In this document: positions 18,300-27,254 of the stretch, one piece after another | Layout: each line of letters starts with the position of its first letter | Numbering within the stretch: position 1 is the stretch's first letter | Program-made: the position numbers and the translations under genes | The notes under the pieces: generated by a model | What the model was told of the DNA's origin: nothing | What the model saw: the letters and a program-made list of their open reading frames with translations, nothing else | The model's database searches: none | Source of the DNA: Streptomyces zhihengii | GTDB taxonomy: Bacteria > Actinomycetota > Actinomycetes > Streptomycetales > Streptomycetaceae | Assembly (NCBI RefSeq): GCF_016919245.1 | Contig: NZ_JAFEJA010000001.1 | Coordinates: 3,630,001-3,694,000 of the forward strand | DNA: 64,000 nucleotides | Reading direction: 5' to 3'

Positions 18300-19082
18300 A
18301 TGGGACGCTTCGACAACCAGACCGTTCTCGTCACCGGCGGTACCGGCGGACAGGGCGCCAGCCATGTCCGCGCCTACCACGCCGAGGGCGCCCGGGTCGT
18401 GATCGCCGACATCGCCGAGGAGCGCGGCGCGGCCCTCGCCGCCGAGCTGGGCGACCGCGCCCTGTACGTCCGCCTCGACGTCACCGACGAGGCGTCCTGG
18501 CAGGCGGCGGTCGCCGCGACCGAGGAGCGCTTCGGCCCGGTGACCGTACTGGTCAACAACGCGGGCGTGCAGAATCCGCCGGCGCCCGTGGAGGCGACCG
18601 ATCAGCGCGTCTGGAACCGCATCCTCGACATCAACCTCACGGGGACGTTCCTCGGCATCAAGGCCGCGGCCCCCTCCCTGCGACGGGCCGGCGGCGGCGT
18701 GATCGTCAACATCGCCTCGACGTCGGGCATCGTCGGCACCGCCCATTACGCCCCGTACGTGACCAGCAAGTGGGGCGTGCGCGGCCTGACCAGGACCGCG
18801 GCGCTGGAGTTGGGGCGCGACGGCATCCGCGTCAACGCCATCCACCCGGGAGTGATCGCCACCCCCTTCATCACCGAGCCCGCCGCCGGGAGCGAGGCGC
18901 CCATCGCGGACTTCTACTCCCCCGAGCCGTTCGCGATCCCGCGGCTCGGTGAGCCCGCCGACATCACCCGGGCCCTGCTCTACCTCAGCTCGTCCGAGGC
19001 GTCCTTCGTGACCGGGGCGGAGTTCGTGGTCGACGGCGGCCTGCTGCTCGGCCCCGCGCTCCAGCAGGAGGCGGCCGCCTGA
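18300..19082 (+). CDS. SDR family NAD(P)-dependent oxidoreductase
   Basis: A 260-residue classical short-chain dehydrogenase/reductase. The cofactor motif is TGGTGGQG (residues about 12-19), NNAG follows at about residue 82, the catalytic Ser lies in IASTSG, and the catalytic pair is YAPYVTSKWGVRG (Tyr-x3-Lys). The C-terminus ends with VDGGLLLG, as in 3-alpha-hydroxysteroid-type members. The substrate is unknown. The ribosome site GGGAGAGG lies 8-15 bases before the ATG. The palindromes upstream suggest control by the divergent TetR protein. Confidence 0.92.
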   Translation: MGRFDNQTVLVTGGTGGQGASHVRAYHAEGARVVIADIAEERGAALAAELGDRALYVRLDVTDEASWQAAVAATEERFGPVTVLVNNAGVQNPPAPVEATDQRVWNRILDINLTGTFLGIKAAAPSLRRAGGGVIVNIASTSGIVGTAHYAPYVTSKWGVRGLTRTAALELGRDGIRVNAIHPGVIATPFITEPAAGSEAPIADFYSPEPFAIPRLGEPADITRALLYLSSSEASFVTGAEFVVDGGLLLGPALQQEAAA

Positions 19083-19097
19083 CCTGTCGCCGGGTAC

Positions 19098-19114
19098 GCG
19101 GGCGCAGCGCCCGC
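19098..19114. terminator. Hairpin between convergent SDR and glycosyltransferase genes
   Basis: A 6-bp GC stem (GCGGGC / GCCCGC) with a 5-base loop lies just after the SDR stop, in the short gap before the facing glycosyltransferase gene. Confidence 0.4.
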
Positions 19115-19164
19115 ACGCGCCCCGCGCGTCAGGCGGACGTCCGGCCCGTGCGCTGCGGCCGGGC

Positions 19165-20046
19165 TCAGACCACCGGCGGACGGCCCAGGCGGGCCATCAG
19201 CCACACGGTGCTCCAGCGCATCGGCCGCCGCTCCCCGCAGGGGGTGCGGACGCCCTCGGCGAAGCCGCCGAACCAGGCGCGCAGGCCCGAGCCCGACCGG
19301 GTGCGGGCCAGGGTCAGGGCGGTCCACGACCCGAGGTAGAGCGGCACCAGCAGCGCCGGGAGGTTCCGCTTGGCCAGCCAGACCCGGTTGCGGGCCGTCA
19401 TCCGGTAGTAGACGCCGTGCCGGGTGGGCGCGGTCCGCGGGTGCTGGAGCACCAGCTCGGGGGCGTAGAGGATCTTCCAGCCGTCGTCCAGCGCACGCCA
19501 GGCGAGGTCCGTCTCCTCGTGGGTGAAGAAGAAGTCGTCCGGCCAGCCGCCGACCCGCTCCAGCATCCGCATCGACAGCGCGTGCCCGCCGCCGAGGAAG
19601 GTGGTGACCTGGCCGCCCCGCATCGGGTCGGTCCTGCCGATCCGGGGGACGTGCCGGCGCTGGGTGAACCCGGTCTCGTCGGCGATGCGGAAGCTGACGA
19701 TGCCGAGCTCCGGGTCGGCGTCGTACATCGCCGAGACCCGGCTGAAGACGTCGGGCTCGATCAGCAGCCCGTCGTCGTCGAGGTCCACCAGGACGTCGAC
19801 GTCGCCGAACTCGCGCAACCGCTCCATGGCGACGTTGCGCCCGCCGGCCACCCCCAGGTTCTCCGGGAGTTCCACTCCCGTGACGCCCGGGGGCAGTTCG
19901 GAGAGCGCGGCACCGTTGGAGACGACGACGATCCGGGTGGCGGGCAGGTCCTGCGCGGCCACCGAGTCGAGCAGCGCCCCCAGTTCGGCCGGGCGGGTAC
20001 CCATCGTCAGTACGGCCACACCCACACGCGCTCGGGACACGTCCAC
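19165..20046 (-). CDS. Family 2 glycosyltransferase
   Basis: A 293-residue GT-A-fold enzyme. VAVLTMGTRPAEL starts the nucleotide-sugar-binding strand, NLGVAGGRN follows, the metal-binding D-x-D-like motif is DLDDDG (about residue 92), and HEETDLAWRALDDGW is the typical ED-x-x acceptor-site block near residue 180. There are no membrane helices of length except a weak one at the C-terminus. Sugar and acceptor are not known; such enzymes usually build cell-wall or extracellular polysaccharide. The start at 20046 is followed upstream by a 22-bp tandem repeat. Confidence 0.88.
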   Translation of the reverse strand: MDVSRARVGVAVLTMGTRPAELGALLDSVAAQDLPATRIVVVSNGAALSELPPGVTGVELPENLGVAGGRNVAMERLREFGDVDVLVDLDDDGLLIEPDVFSRVSAMYDADPELGIVSFRIADETGFTQRRHVPRIGRTDPMRGGQVTTFLGGGHALSMRMLERVGGWPDDFFFTHEETDLAWRALDDGWKILYAPELVLQHPRTAPTRHGVYYRMTARNRVWLAKRNLPALLVPLYLGSWTALTLARTRSGSGLRAWFGGFAEGVRTPCGERRPMRWSTVWLMARLGRPPVV

Positions 20047-20054
20047 ATCTCCAT

Positions 20055-20098
20055 CTGTCGCCGGTCGTGACCCGCGCTGTCGCCGGTCGTGACCCGCG
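20055..20098. repeat. 22-bp tandem duplication upstream of the glycosyltransferase
   Basis: Two exact 22-bp copies (20055-20076 and 20077-20098), each containing GTCGCCGGTCGTGACCCG, lie 9 bp upstream of the GT start codon, in its leader. Confidence 0.8.
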
Positions 20099-20179
20099 AG
20101 CTTAACGGGATCCGTCCGGCGGATGTACGGAGGCGGTCGCGGGAGGGCGGGGTGAGACCGCTGTCACCCGGAGGCGGGG

Positions 20180-20871
20180 TCAGTCCGCGGTCCCGGGCTT
20201 GACGCCCCACACGTAGACACTGTCCTCGACGTCGAGCAGGTCCCAGAGCGTCGCGGCGTCGTCCACGGCGAGGTTCACACAGCCCGCGGAGCCGCCGCCG
20301 TCGTACAGGTCACCGGGTCTGCCGTGAATCGCCTGGCCGCCGTCGAAGAACTGCGCGTACGGCATCGGTGCGTCGTCGTAGAGGGTGGAGACGTGGTCGC
20401 GGCTGCGCCAGTAGATCTCGTGCATGCCGGGGCGGGTCTCCTGCGCGTCCCGTCCGGTGCGGATCGGCACGGGCCCGAAGTCGACCGTGTCCCCCGACTG
20501 CACCCAGAGCAGCTGACGGTCCATGTCGACGCAGGTCACACGATAGGTGCGGACCGGGCAGCGGCCCGCGGCGTTCGGGTCGGGCGACGCCTCCACGGCG
20601 ACCATCGTGCGGTAGGTGGCCAGGTCGGCGAAGCCGTCCCGGCGCGGCGTGCCGTGCTCGGTCTGGAAGGCGCGCACCGCCCGGCAGTCGGCCTCCGACT
20701 GCCGCCCGTCCACGGTCAGCCCGAGATGCCGCTCCATCTGGCGCTGGTAGGGGCCGGCGGCGGCGGTGCACGGGGTGTCAGCGGCCGGCGCCGCCGCGGC
20801 GGCGCCGGGGCGAACGCGCAGACGAGTACGGCGAGGGCCGCGGGGACTCCGGCGGAGCGGGCGGGGCGCAT
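20180..20871 (-). pseudogene. L,D-transpeptidase with apparent single-base frameshift
   Basis: The signal peptide (MRPARSAGVPAALAVLVCAF) is read in one frame from the ATG at 20871, which has GGAGG 8 bases upstream. The mature enzyme is read in another frame to the stop at 20180. The mature part has a peptidoglycan-binding-like helical region (PYQRQMERHLGL, DCRAVRAFQTEHG) and a YkuD catalytic domain with IHGRPGDLYDGGGSAGCVNL, where the Cys is the nucleophile. These enzymes form 3-3 crosslinks in the cell wall. The two frames join if one base is added inside a 24-bp perfect GC palindrome at 20785-20808. This is either a sequencing error or a real inactivating mutation. Confidence 0.75.
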
Positions 20872-20916
20872 GCGAGGACCTCCAGGGTGCGCGGACTGGT
20901 CCCGAGTGGAACAGCG

Positions 20917-20956
20917 CACCCGCCCGGCCGACCACTGCTGGTCGGCCGGGCGGGTG
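20917..20956. terminator. Very strong 18-bp stem-loop
   Basis: A perfect 18-bp inverted repeat with a CTGC loop (arms 20917-20934 and 20939-20956), 46 bp upstream of the L,D-transpeptidase start. It is either the terminator of the surface-protein gene upstream or an attenuator in the transpeptidase leader. Confidence 0.65.
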
Positions 20957-20977
20957 ATCCGCGTCACCGCGGCGACC

Positions 20978-21001
20978 GCATCCTCGCCGCGGCGAGGATG
21001 C
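20978..21001. terminator. Perfect 24-bp palindrome after the surface-protein gene
   Basis: GCATCCTCGCCG joined directly to its reverse complement, 63 bp beyond the surface-protein stop codon. Together with the hairpin at 20917-20956 it makes a double terminator. Confidence 0.55.
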
Positions 21002-21063
21002 CGGACACGTCGGCGGCATCGGCCGCGTGGGAGGCGCCGGAGGCTTCGGAGGCTTCGAAAGCG

Positions 21064-23586
21064 TCAGACGCGCGAGGCTTCGCGGGAACGGTCCGTGCCT
21101 CCCTTGCAGTTCTTGCCCTTGCAGGGCTCGCCGCGCTCGTTGTCGAGTTCGACGGTGACGCCCCGGTCGCTGTTCTCCTCGGTCACCTCGTACGGGCCGG
21201 TGACGGGGTTGCCGGGGAGGACGTAGCCCTCCGGCACCGCGGTCTCGACGAGGTAGTACTCACCGAGCGGCAGGTCGCCGAAGACGCACCGTCCCGCCTC
21301 GTCGGTGGAGCAGCCCGCGTCGGCGCGGGTGTCGGGGTCCGTGCCGGTCCGCTGCAGTCCGTCGACACCGTTCGTCTCGCGCCACAGCTCGAAGACGGCC
21401 CCGGCCAGCAGGGCGCCGTTCTTGGCGTCCGACTTCACCACGGTGAGCGAACCCGTGGCCGGGGGCTCGGGCGTGCGGGTGTTCTCGACCTCGGCCTGGA
21501 CACCGGTACCGGCGTTCTGCGCCGTCAGCACCAGGGGACCGAAGACGTTCGGGTCCGGCAGCGGGTAGCCACTGGGGGCTTCCGTCTCACGCCAGTAGTA
21601 CGTCCCCGCCAGGACCAGCCGGGAGCAGATCCCGGATGCGGGGGTCGCGCAGGTCGTGACCAGCGTGTCCGGGTCCGTCCCGCCGGTCTGCAGACCCGTG
21701 ACGTCGTTCGTCTCGCGCCACAGCTCGAACTCCGCACCCGCCAACGGCTCACCCGACTCCGCGTCCGTCTTCAGCACCCGCACCTGACCCGTCGTCGGCG
21801 GCAGGGGGGACTGCGTGTTCACGGCCTCCACCTGGACACCGGAATCCGCGTTGTCGCTGTTCAGCTCCACCGGACCGAAGACGTTCGGGTCGGGCAGCCG
21901 GTAACCGTCGGGCGCCTCCGTCTCACGCCAGTAGTACGTGCCCGTCGTCGTGGTGGCCGAGCACACCCCCGTGGCCGGCGTCGTGCAGGTCGTGACCAGC
22001 GTGTCCGGGTCCGTCCCGCCGGTCTGCAGACCCGTGACGTCGTTCGTCTCGCGCCACAGCTCGAACTCCGCACCCGCCAACGGCTCACCCGACTCCGCGT
22101 CCGTCTTCAGCACCCGCACCTGACCCGTCGTCGGAGGCAGGGGGGACTGCGTGTTCACGGCCTCCACCTGGACACCGGAATCCGCGTTGTCGCTGTTCAG
22201 CTCCACCGGACCGAAGACGTTCGGGTCCGGCAGCCGGTAACCGTCGGGCGCCTCCGTCTCACGCCAGTAGTACGTGCCCGTCGTCGTGGTGGCCGAGCAC
22301 ACCCCCGTGGCCGGCGTCGTGCAGGTCGTGACCAGCGTGTCCGGGTCCGTCCCGCCGGTCTGCAGACCCGTGACGTCGTTCGTCTCGCGCCACAGCTCGA
22401 ACTCCGCACCCGCCAACGGCTCACCCGACTCCGCGTCCGTCTTCAGCACCCGCACCTGACCCGTCGTCGGCGGCGGCGTGTCGCAGTCGGGAAGGTCCCC
22501 GTCGAAGGGGTAGGCGTGGAACTCCTGGCCGCCCCCGCCGCCGGCCGGGCTCGTGTGGGTGAGCGAACCGGTGGTGAAGAAGCGTCCGTTGATCCCCGGG
22601 AGACTCACCGTGGTCAGGGAGGACTGCTCCCCCATCAGGAAACTGCCCTGGAACTGTCCGGTGCCCGTCAATTCGACGGTCGTCGCGTCGGGGTAGTTCC
22701 ACAGAAGCCTCTCGCGGTAGGCGTTCAGCGGGTCGGTGGCATCGTCGATGCCACCGCTGTACGTGTTCAGGACCCGGTCCGTCCCGAAGACGTTGACCAG
22801 GACGGTCGCGTCGGCCGGGATCCCGGCGAAGACGACGCCCTGCTGGCCTCCTCCGGCCGCGACCATGTCGAAGTCGACGTTGAAGACCTGCAGAGCGGAC
22901 GTCCCGTCACCGGTGAACAGTGTCTGGGAGCCCTGGTTGACCGCGGTGCCGGTCGGCGTCCGGCGCTGCCCGTCCACCCTCGCGTAGCACCGGCTGGCCG
23001 CGGTGAGTTCGTCGCGCAGCCCTGCGTACGGGTCGACGGCGTCCGGGTCGGGCTGCGGTTCGCCGGTGATCGTTCCGGAGAGGGTGCCCGCGTACCGCAC
23101 GATCCCGCGCTCGCCGTCCAGACCCCCGGTGGTGTCCAGCGTCTGGCCGGGGGCGACGGTGACGTCTCCGCCCGTCGTCAGGAAGGGCGTGTCGACGGAG
23201 GGCGGCACACGCGATCCGACCCCCGCGATGCCGAGGTTGTAGTTGCCCCCGGCCGCGGTGTCCTTGTTCTGGTCGAAGGCGTCGAGCACGACGACCCGGC
23301 CCTCGGCCTCCGCCGCACGGCCACGCACCAGGAAGTCGTCGCCCACGAAGATGTTGATCCCGTCGTCCCGGCCCGCGAACGGACCGTTGCCGATCCCGGG
23401 GAACGGGTCGGGGCAGGATCCCGGGACGCAGGGACCGAGCCCCCCTGGCAGCGGTGCGGCCTGTGCCGGAGCGGCACCCGGCCCGATCGTGAGCACGGGC
23501 ACCACGGTGGCCAGCACGGCGCAGGCGGCACCGCTGGACAGCGCGCGTTTGCGCAGTGCGGAGAGGCGCTTGGCGAGGGAGTACAT
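21064..23586 (-). CDS. Secreted choice-of-anchor-A protein with four SpaA-like repeats
   Basis: An 840-residue surface or secreted protein. The signal peptide ends near residue 43 (AQA-A). Residues about 70-360 resemble the choice-of-anchor A family ([39 protein letters not shown]). Then come four SpaA/Cna-B-like domains of about 112 residues, each with [19 protein letters not shown] or a variant and a [14 protein letters not shown] strand. The Lys and Glu of these two motifs are where intramolecular isopeptide bonds form in SpaA domains. There is no LPXTG motif and no C-terminal helix; the end is [15 protein letters not shown], so anchoring is unexplained. An adhesive or fibrillar role is inferred. 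Confidence 0.85.
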   Translation of the reverse strand: MYSLAKRLSALRKRALSSGAACAVLATVVPVLTIGPGAAPAQAAPLPGGLGPCVPGSCPDPFPGIGNGPFAGRDDGINIFVGDDFLVRGRAAEAEGRVVVLDAFDQNKDTAAGGNYNLGIAGVGSRVPPSVDTPFLTTGGDVTVAPGQTLDTTGGLDGERGIVRYAGTLSGTITGEPQPDPDAVDPYAGLRDELTAASRCYARVDGQRRTPTGTAVNQGSQTLFTGDGTSALQVFNVDFDMVAAGGGQQGVVFAGIPADATVLVNVFGTDRVLNTYSGGIDDATDPLNAYRERLLWNYPDATTVELTGTGQFQGSFLMGEQSSLTTVSLPGINGRFFTTGSLTHTSPAGGGGGQEFHAYPFDGDLPDCDTPPPTTGQVRVLKTDAESGEPLAGAEFELWRETNDVTGLQTGGTDPDTLVTTCTTPATGVCSATTTTGTYYWRETEAPDGYRLPDPNVFGPVELNSDNADSGVQVEAVNTQSPLPPTTGQVRVLKTDAESGEPLAGAEFELWRETNDVTGLQTGGTDPDTLVTTCTTPATGVCSATTTTGTYYWRETEAPDGYRLPDPNVFGPVELNSDNADSGVQVEAVNTQSPLPPTTGQVRVLKTDAESGEPLAGAEFELWRETNDVTGLQTGGTDPDTLVTTCATPASGICSRLVLAGTYYWRETEAPSGYPLPDPNVFGPLVLTAQNAGTGVQAEVENTRTPEPPATGSLTVVKSDAKNGALLAGAVFELWRETNGVDGLQRTGTDPDTRADAGCSTDEAGRCVFGDLPLGEYYLVETAVPEGYVLPGNPVTGPYEVTEENSDRGVTVELDNERGEPCKGKNCKGGTDRSREASRV
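21451..22461. repeat. 336-bp intragenic repeats encoding SpaA-like domains
   Basis: Three in-frame copies with an exact 336-bp (112-codon) period (about 21451-21786, 21787-22122 and 22123-22458). The second and third copies differ at only a few bases. The first is the same over its upstream-coding half and diverged in the rest. The fourth domain of the protein is related only at protein level. Confidence 0.85.
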
Positions 23587-23784
23587 ACGCCGATGCTCGG
23601 CGCGGCCGGGGAGCCAGACCGGTCATGACACGATCAGTTGATCCGAACGACCGCGATACCACCCGATCGAAGCCCTGGATGGCCCATCGACCGGCACCGC
23701 CACCGGCACCCCCGCCCTGCGGGCACCGCTCCCCACCGAGCCCGCCTCCGCCCGGAGACGTCCCTGACCACGGGCGAATCAGGG

Positions 23785-24366
23785 CTACGGGCGGGTCCAG
23801 CCCGCCTCCCGCCCGGTGAGAGCCAGCAGCCGGTCGAGGCCGGAGACCTCCGCCTCCCCGCCGGGAAGCGGTCGCTCCTCACCGAACATCCCCATCGACC
23901 GTGCCGTCGGGGCGAGTTGCGAGAACGCGGTCGTCACCTCGGTCACGGTGAGGGGGTCGGGGGCGTACGGCTGCTCCGTGGCGCGGGCCAGGTCCCAGCC
24001 GTGGACGACAAGATCACCCAGCGCCATCCGCCCCACCAGGGCGGCAGGCATGTCCATGGCCCCCGTCGTGCCTTCGTCGGCGCCGGGCACGGCCCACGCC
24101 TCGGTCAGGGCACGCGCCTGTGCGCCGAAGTCCGACCGCCAGTCACCGTGGCCGACGAACCGCGGCAGGTCCGAGAAGTCGGCGTCCTTCTTCGCCGCCA
24201 GGCGCTGGAAATTGACGACGACCTGGAAGAGATGGTCGACCAAGGCGCGCACGTCGTACTCGGCGCACGGCGTCGGGCCCGCAAGCTGATCGTCGGTGAT
24301 GCCGCGCACGACGTGGACCGTGTGTCCGGCGGCCCTTTCGAGCAGGTCACTCAGGGTGTTCGTCAT
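23785..24366 (-). CDS. TIGR03086-type DinB/maleylpyruvate-isomerase-fold protein
   Basis: A 193-residue four-helix-bundle protein of the mycothiol-type DinB class. The N-terminal block LLERAAGHTVHVVRGITDDQ, then GPTPCAEYDVRALVDHL (His a likely metal ligand), and GDLVVHGWDLARATEQP near residue 120 match the TIGR03086 family. The histidines in these motifs would bind a divalent metal. Substrate unknown; members are often thiol-dependent transferases or isomerases. It is divergent from an AraC regulator 72 bp away, which may control it. Confidence 0.85.
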   Translation of the reverse strand: MTNTLSDLLERAAGHTVHVVRGITDDQLAGPTPCAEYDVRALVDHLFQVVVNFQRLAAKKDADFSDLPRFVGHGDWRSDFGAQARALTEAWAVPGADEGTTGAMDMPAALVGRMALGDLVVHGWDLARATEQPYAPDPLTVTEVTTAFSQLAPTARSMGMFGEERPLPGGEAEVSGLDRLLALTGREAGWTRP

Positions 24367-24400
24367 GGGGCGACCGTAGGCATCCGACCTCCGCACCGTC

Positions 24401-24432
24401 TTGAAGAAACGCGACACCTCCCGGCATAGGAT
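24401..24432 (+). promoter_or_regulatory. Likely promoter of a leaderless AraC gene
   Basis: TTGAAG (24401-24406) and TAGGAT (24427-24432) lie 20 bp apart, a little long for a standard promoter, with CATAGG two bases earlier as an alternative. Transcription would start at about the GTG at 24439, so the mRNA would be leaderless. Confidence 0.4.
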
Positions 24433-24438
24433 CGAGGA

Positions 24439-25323
24439 GTGACAGGGCCGCGGCGGGACACGCGAGGCATCGTCGAGGCGGGGGAACTGTTCTCCCGCGT
24501 GGATTTCCGCCGCCGCGAACCGGCCCCCGCGCTGCGCCCCTTCCTGGAGCACTACTGGCTCATCGACTGGGACCTGCCCGAGCCCTACGCCACCCATGTG
24601 GTGCCGCACCCCTCGGTGAACATGGTCTTCCAGCGCTACGGCGACGAGGAGCCGTGGGCGGAGGTCGCGGGGATCGGCATGGAGCTGTTCACGCAGAAGC
24701 TGACGGGCAGCGGCCGGGTGTGCGGGGTGCAGTTCCGGCCGGGCGGCTTCCGCCCGTTCGCGCCCAACCGGCCGGTGTCGCACTGGACGGGCCGGCGGGT
24801 CCCCCTGCACACGCCGCCCCCGCCCCTGCCCCCGTCCCCGGGGCCGGAGTCCGTAGCCGCGTCCGCGCCGGAGCCGGCGCCGCTGCCGGTGTCACCGGGC
24901 GGGGTGCGGGCCGTCGTCGGGCCGGACGACGAGGACGCCCGGGTCGCCGCCCTCGACGCCCTGCTGCTCGGCCTCGGCCCGCACCCGGCGGCCGTCGACC
25001 GGTCCCTGCGGGCCGTCGCCCTCGTCGACCGTGTCCGTACCGACCGCTCGATCCGCCGGGTGGACGAACTGGCTTCGGCGGAAGGCGCGTCGGCGCGGTC
25101 GCTGCAGCGCCTGTTCGCCGAGCAGGTGGGCGTCGGCCCCAAGTGGGTGATCCTGCGGTACCGGATCCATGAGGCCCTGGAGCGCGCGGAGTCGGGCCAG
25201 GAGCCCGACTGGGCCGCGCTCGCGGACGAGCTCGGCTACAGCGACCAGGCCCACCTGGTCCGGGACTTCACCGCGACGGTGGGCGTGCCGCCCACGGCGT
25301 ACGGCCGCCCCACGGGTGGATGA
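24439..25323 (+). CDS. AraC-family transcriptional regulator
   Basis: A 294-residue regulator. The N-terminal DUF6597-like part (PALRPFLEHYWLIDWDLPEP, PHPSVNMVFQRYG, VCGVQFRPGGFRPF) senses an unknown signal, a proline-rich insert (PPPPLPPSPGPES) follows, and the C-terminal AraC double helix-turn-helix spans about 200-290 (IRRVDELASAEGASARSLQRLF, LADELGYSDQAHLVRDF). The GTG start has GAGG only a few bases upstream and a possible -10 box just before it, so a leaderless transcript is possible. It diverges from the DinB-like gene. Confidence 0.88.
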   Translation: MTGPRRDTRGIVEAGELFSRVDFRRREPAPALRPFLEHYWLIDWDLPEPYATHVVPHPSVNMVFQRYGDEEPWAEVAGIGMELFTQKLTGSGRVCGVQFRPGGFRPFAPNRPVSHWTGRRVPLHTPPPPLPPSPGPESVAASAPEPAPLPVSPGGVRAVVGPDDEDARVAALDALLLGLGPHPAAVDRSLRAVALVDRVRTDRSIRRVDELASAEGASARSLQRLFAEQVGVGPKWVILRYRIHEALERAESGQEPDWAALADELGYSDQAHLVRDFTATVGVPPTAYGRPTGG

Positions 25324-25484
25324 CCGGCCTCACCGGCCTTCCGCGGCGCAGCGCCTCGTTCCGCTGCCTCACCTCCCTGCCTCCCTGCTCCGCTCCGGCG
25401 TTCCCGGCCCCCTCCAACCCCTCCCGCGACGATCGACTAATGCCCTAGGGTGATCAAACCATTAATCATGGAGGGGGTTCATTC

Positions 25485-26237
25485 ATGCTGCTCGCCCACA
25501 TCAGCGACCTGCACCTGGACGGCGACGCCAGGGCGACCGACCGCGCCGCCCGCACGGTGACCTATCTCAACTCCCTCACCCGGCAGCCCGACGCCGTCCT
25601 GGTGACGGGTGACATCGCCGACCACGGCGCACCCGAGGAGTACCGGCTCGCGGCGGAGCTGCTGTCCGGCCTGAGCTCGCCCCACTTCACCTGCCCCGGC
25701 AACCACGACGACCGCGCCGCCTACCGCGAGGTCCTCCTCGGCGCCGCCCCCGGGACGGCGACCTCGGAGCCCGTGAACCGACTGCACCTCGCCGGCGGCC
25801 ACGCCCTCCTGATGTGCGACTCGACGATCCCCGGCGAAGACCCGGGGCTCTTCGACGACGAGACGCTGAGCTGGCTGGAGCGCACCCTCGACGACCTGGG
25901 CGATACCCCGGCGCTGCCCGCCTTCCACCACCCGCCCGCGGTGATCCACCACCCCTATCTGGACTCGACCAACCTCACGAACGCGGACCGCCTGGCCCGG
26001 GTGCTGACCGGCCGGACGAACATCCCGGCCGTCCTCACCGGACACGCGCACACCCCCGCGGCCACCACCTTCGCCGGGCTGCCGCTCCTCATCGCCCCCG
26101 GTGTCGTCTCGACCGTGCGCCTGCCCTGGGAGCCCGGCGAGACGCTCACCGACCGCGACGCCCCGCCCGCCGTCGCGTTCCATGTACTCGGTGAGGCCGC
26201 CTCCCCCGTGGTGACGCATTTCCGCTTCGTCCCCTGA
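25485..26237 (+). CDS. Calcineurin-like metallophosphoesterase
   Basis: A 250-residue class III cyclic-nucleotide phosphodiesterase-like enzyme. The metal-binding signatures are all present: DLHLDGD (residues 9-15), GDIADHG near 47, GNHDDR near 72, a His in FHHPP near 148 and GHAHTP near 187. It hydrolyses phosphodiester bonds, possibly cAMP, using two metal ions; the true substrate is not known. No signal peptide, so it is cytosolic. GGAGGGGG precedes the ATG at a good distance. Confidence 0.88.
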   Translation: MLLAHISDLHLDGDARATDRAARTVTYLNSLTRQPDAVLVTGDIADHGAPEEYRLAAELLSGLSSPHFTCPGNHDDRAAYREVLLGAAPGTATSEPVNRLHLAGGHALLMCDSTIPGEDPGLFDDETLSWLERTLDDLGDTPALPAFHHPPAVIHHPYLDSTNLTNADRLARVLTGRTNIPAVLTGHAHTPAATTFAGLPLLIAPGVVSTVRLPWEPGETLTDRDAPPAVAFHVLGEAASPVVTHFRFVP

Positions 26238-26264
26238 CCGGCCGCGGGCCACCGGCGGCCGGTC
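26236..26264 (+). terminator. Hairpin overlapping the phosphoesterase stop codon
   Basis: A 10-bp stem (GACCGGCCGC / GCGGCCGGTC) with a 9-base loop starts within the stop codon of the phosphoesterase gene. A second GC palindrome follows at about 26270. Confidence 0.45.
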
Positions 26265-26425
26265 ACCATCCGGCGGCCGGCCGCCGGGGGCACGCGCCCG
26301 TCGGCTCATCGGCGCGAGGGCCGCCGCCCGAGCACGCCCACCACCGCAGGTCCCGCGAACCGGCCCTACGGCCGCGGCCCGCAATCCGCTGGCTGGAGCG
26401 GTGCGCCCGGTGACATGCTGACGGC

Positions 26426-27205
26426 GTGAACGGACCGGAGATCACCTTCAGCGTCGCCCCCGAGCTGCGCCTCTTCGTCCCCTCGGACCGCCGCCGGGGA
26501 CGGACCACCGTGGTCACGGACGGCTCGTCGACCCTGGGCCATGTCGTCGAGTCCCTGGGGGTGCCGCTGACGGAGGCGGGCCGTCTGCTGGTCGACGGCT
26601 CCCCGGTGCCGGTCTCGCACATCCCGCGCGAGGGAGAGCACGTCGACGTGCTCGGTGTGGCACGCCCCCAGCAGGTACCCGGCGCTCCCCTCCGCTTCCT
26701 CCTCGACGTCCACCTCGGCACGCTCGCCCGCCGGCTGCGGCTCCTCGGCGTGGATGCCGCGTACGAGAACGAGGACATCGGCGACCCCGCCCTCGCCGCG
26801 CTCTCCGCGAAGGAGCGGCGCGTCCTGCTCTCCCGCGACCGGGGGCTGCTGCGGCGCCGCGAGATCTGGGCCGGCGCCTACGTCTACAGCGACCGCCCCG
26901 ATGACCAGCTCACCGATGTACTGGAGCGGTTCGCCCCGGCGCTGGCGCCCTGGACCAGGTGCACCGCGTGCAACGGCCCGCTGCGGGAGGCCGACAAGGA
27001 CTCCGTGCAGAACAGACTGGAGCAGGGGACGCAGCGCTCCTACGACGTCTTCGCGCAGTGCACGGCGTGCGAACGCGTCTACTGGCGGGGCGCCCACCAC
27101 GCCAACCTGGAGGCGATCGTCGAGTCGGCGATGCGGACGGCCGGCACCACCACCCGCGGGGACGCCTCCGTCGGCCCCGGCCAGGGCCCCGCACCCGCCG
27201 CCTGA
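26426..27205 (+). CDS. Ubiquitin-like fold plus Mut7-C RNase domain protein
   Basis: A 259-residue protein. Residues 1-85 have a beta-grasp-like layout (EITFSVAPELRLFVP, TLGHVVESLGVPLTEAGRLL) and resemble the N-terminal ubiquitin-like domain of this family. Residues 90-240 are the Mut7-C domain: RFLLDVHLGTLARRLRLLGVD, ERRVLLSRDRGLLRR and a zinc-ribbon CTACNGPLR...CTACERVYW. Mut7-C is a PIN-like RNase fold, so RNA cleavage is expected. The GTG start has no ribosome site, but CATGCT six bases before it could be a -10 box, suggesting a leaderless mRNA. Confidence 0.85.
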   Translation: MNGPEITFSVAPELRLFVPSDRRRGRTTVVTDGSSTLGHVVESLGVPLTEAGRLLVDGSPVPVSHIPREGEHVDVLGVARPQQVPGAPLRFLLDVHLGTLARRLRLLGVDAAYENEDIGDPALAALSAKERRVLLSRDRGLLRRREIWAGAYVYSDRPDDQLTDVLERFAPALAPWTRCTACNGPLREADKDSVQNRLEQGTQRSYDVFAQCTACERVYWRGAHHANLEAIVESAMRTAGTTTRGDASVGPGQGPAPAA

Positions 27206-27254
27206 CCCGGCTGCCCGCGGGGCACCCCGCCACCCGTCCCGGCCGTCCGCCGCC

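Noticed and set aside
18300..18360. A second start for the SDR downstream
   Set aside because: The ATG at 18300 has a good ribosome site and gives the complete cofactor-binding strand.
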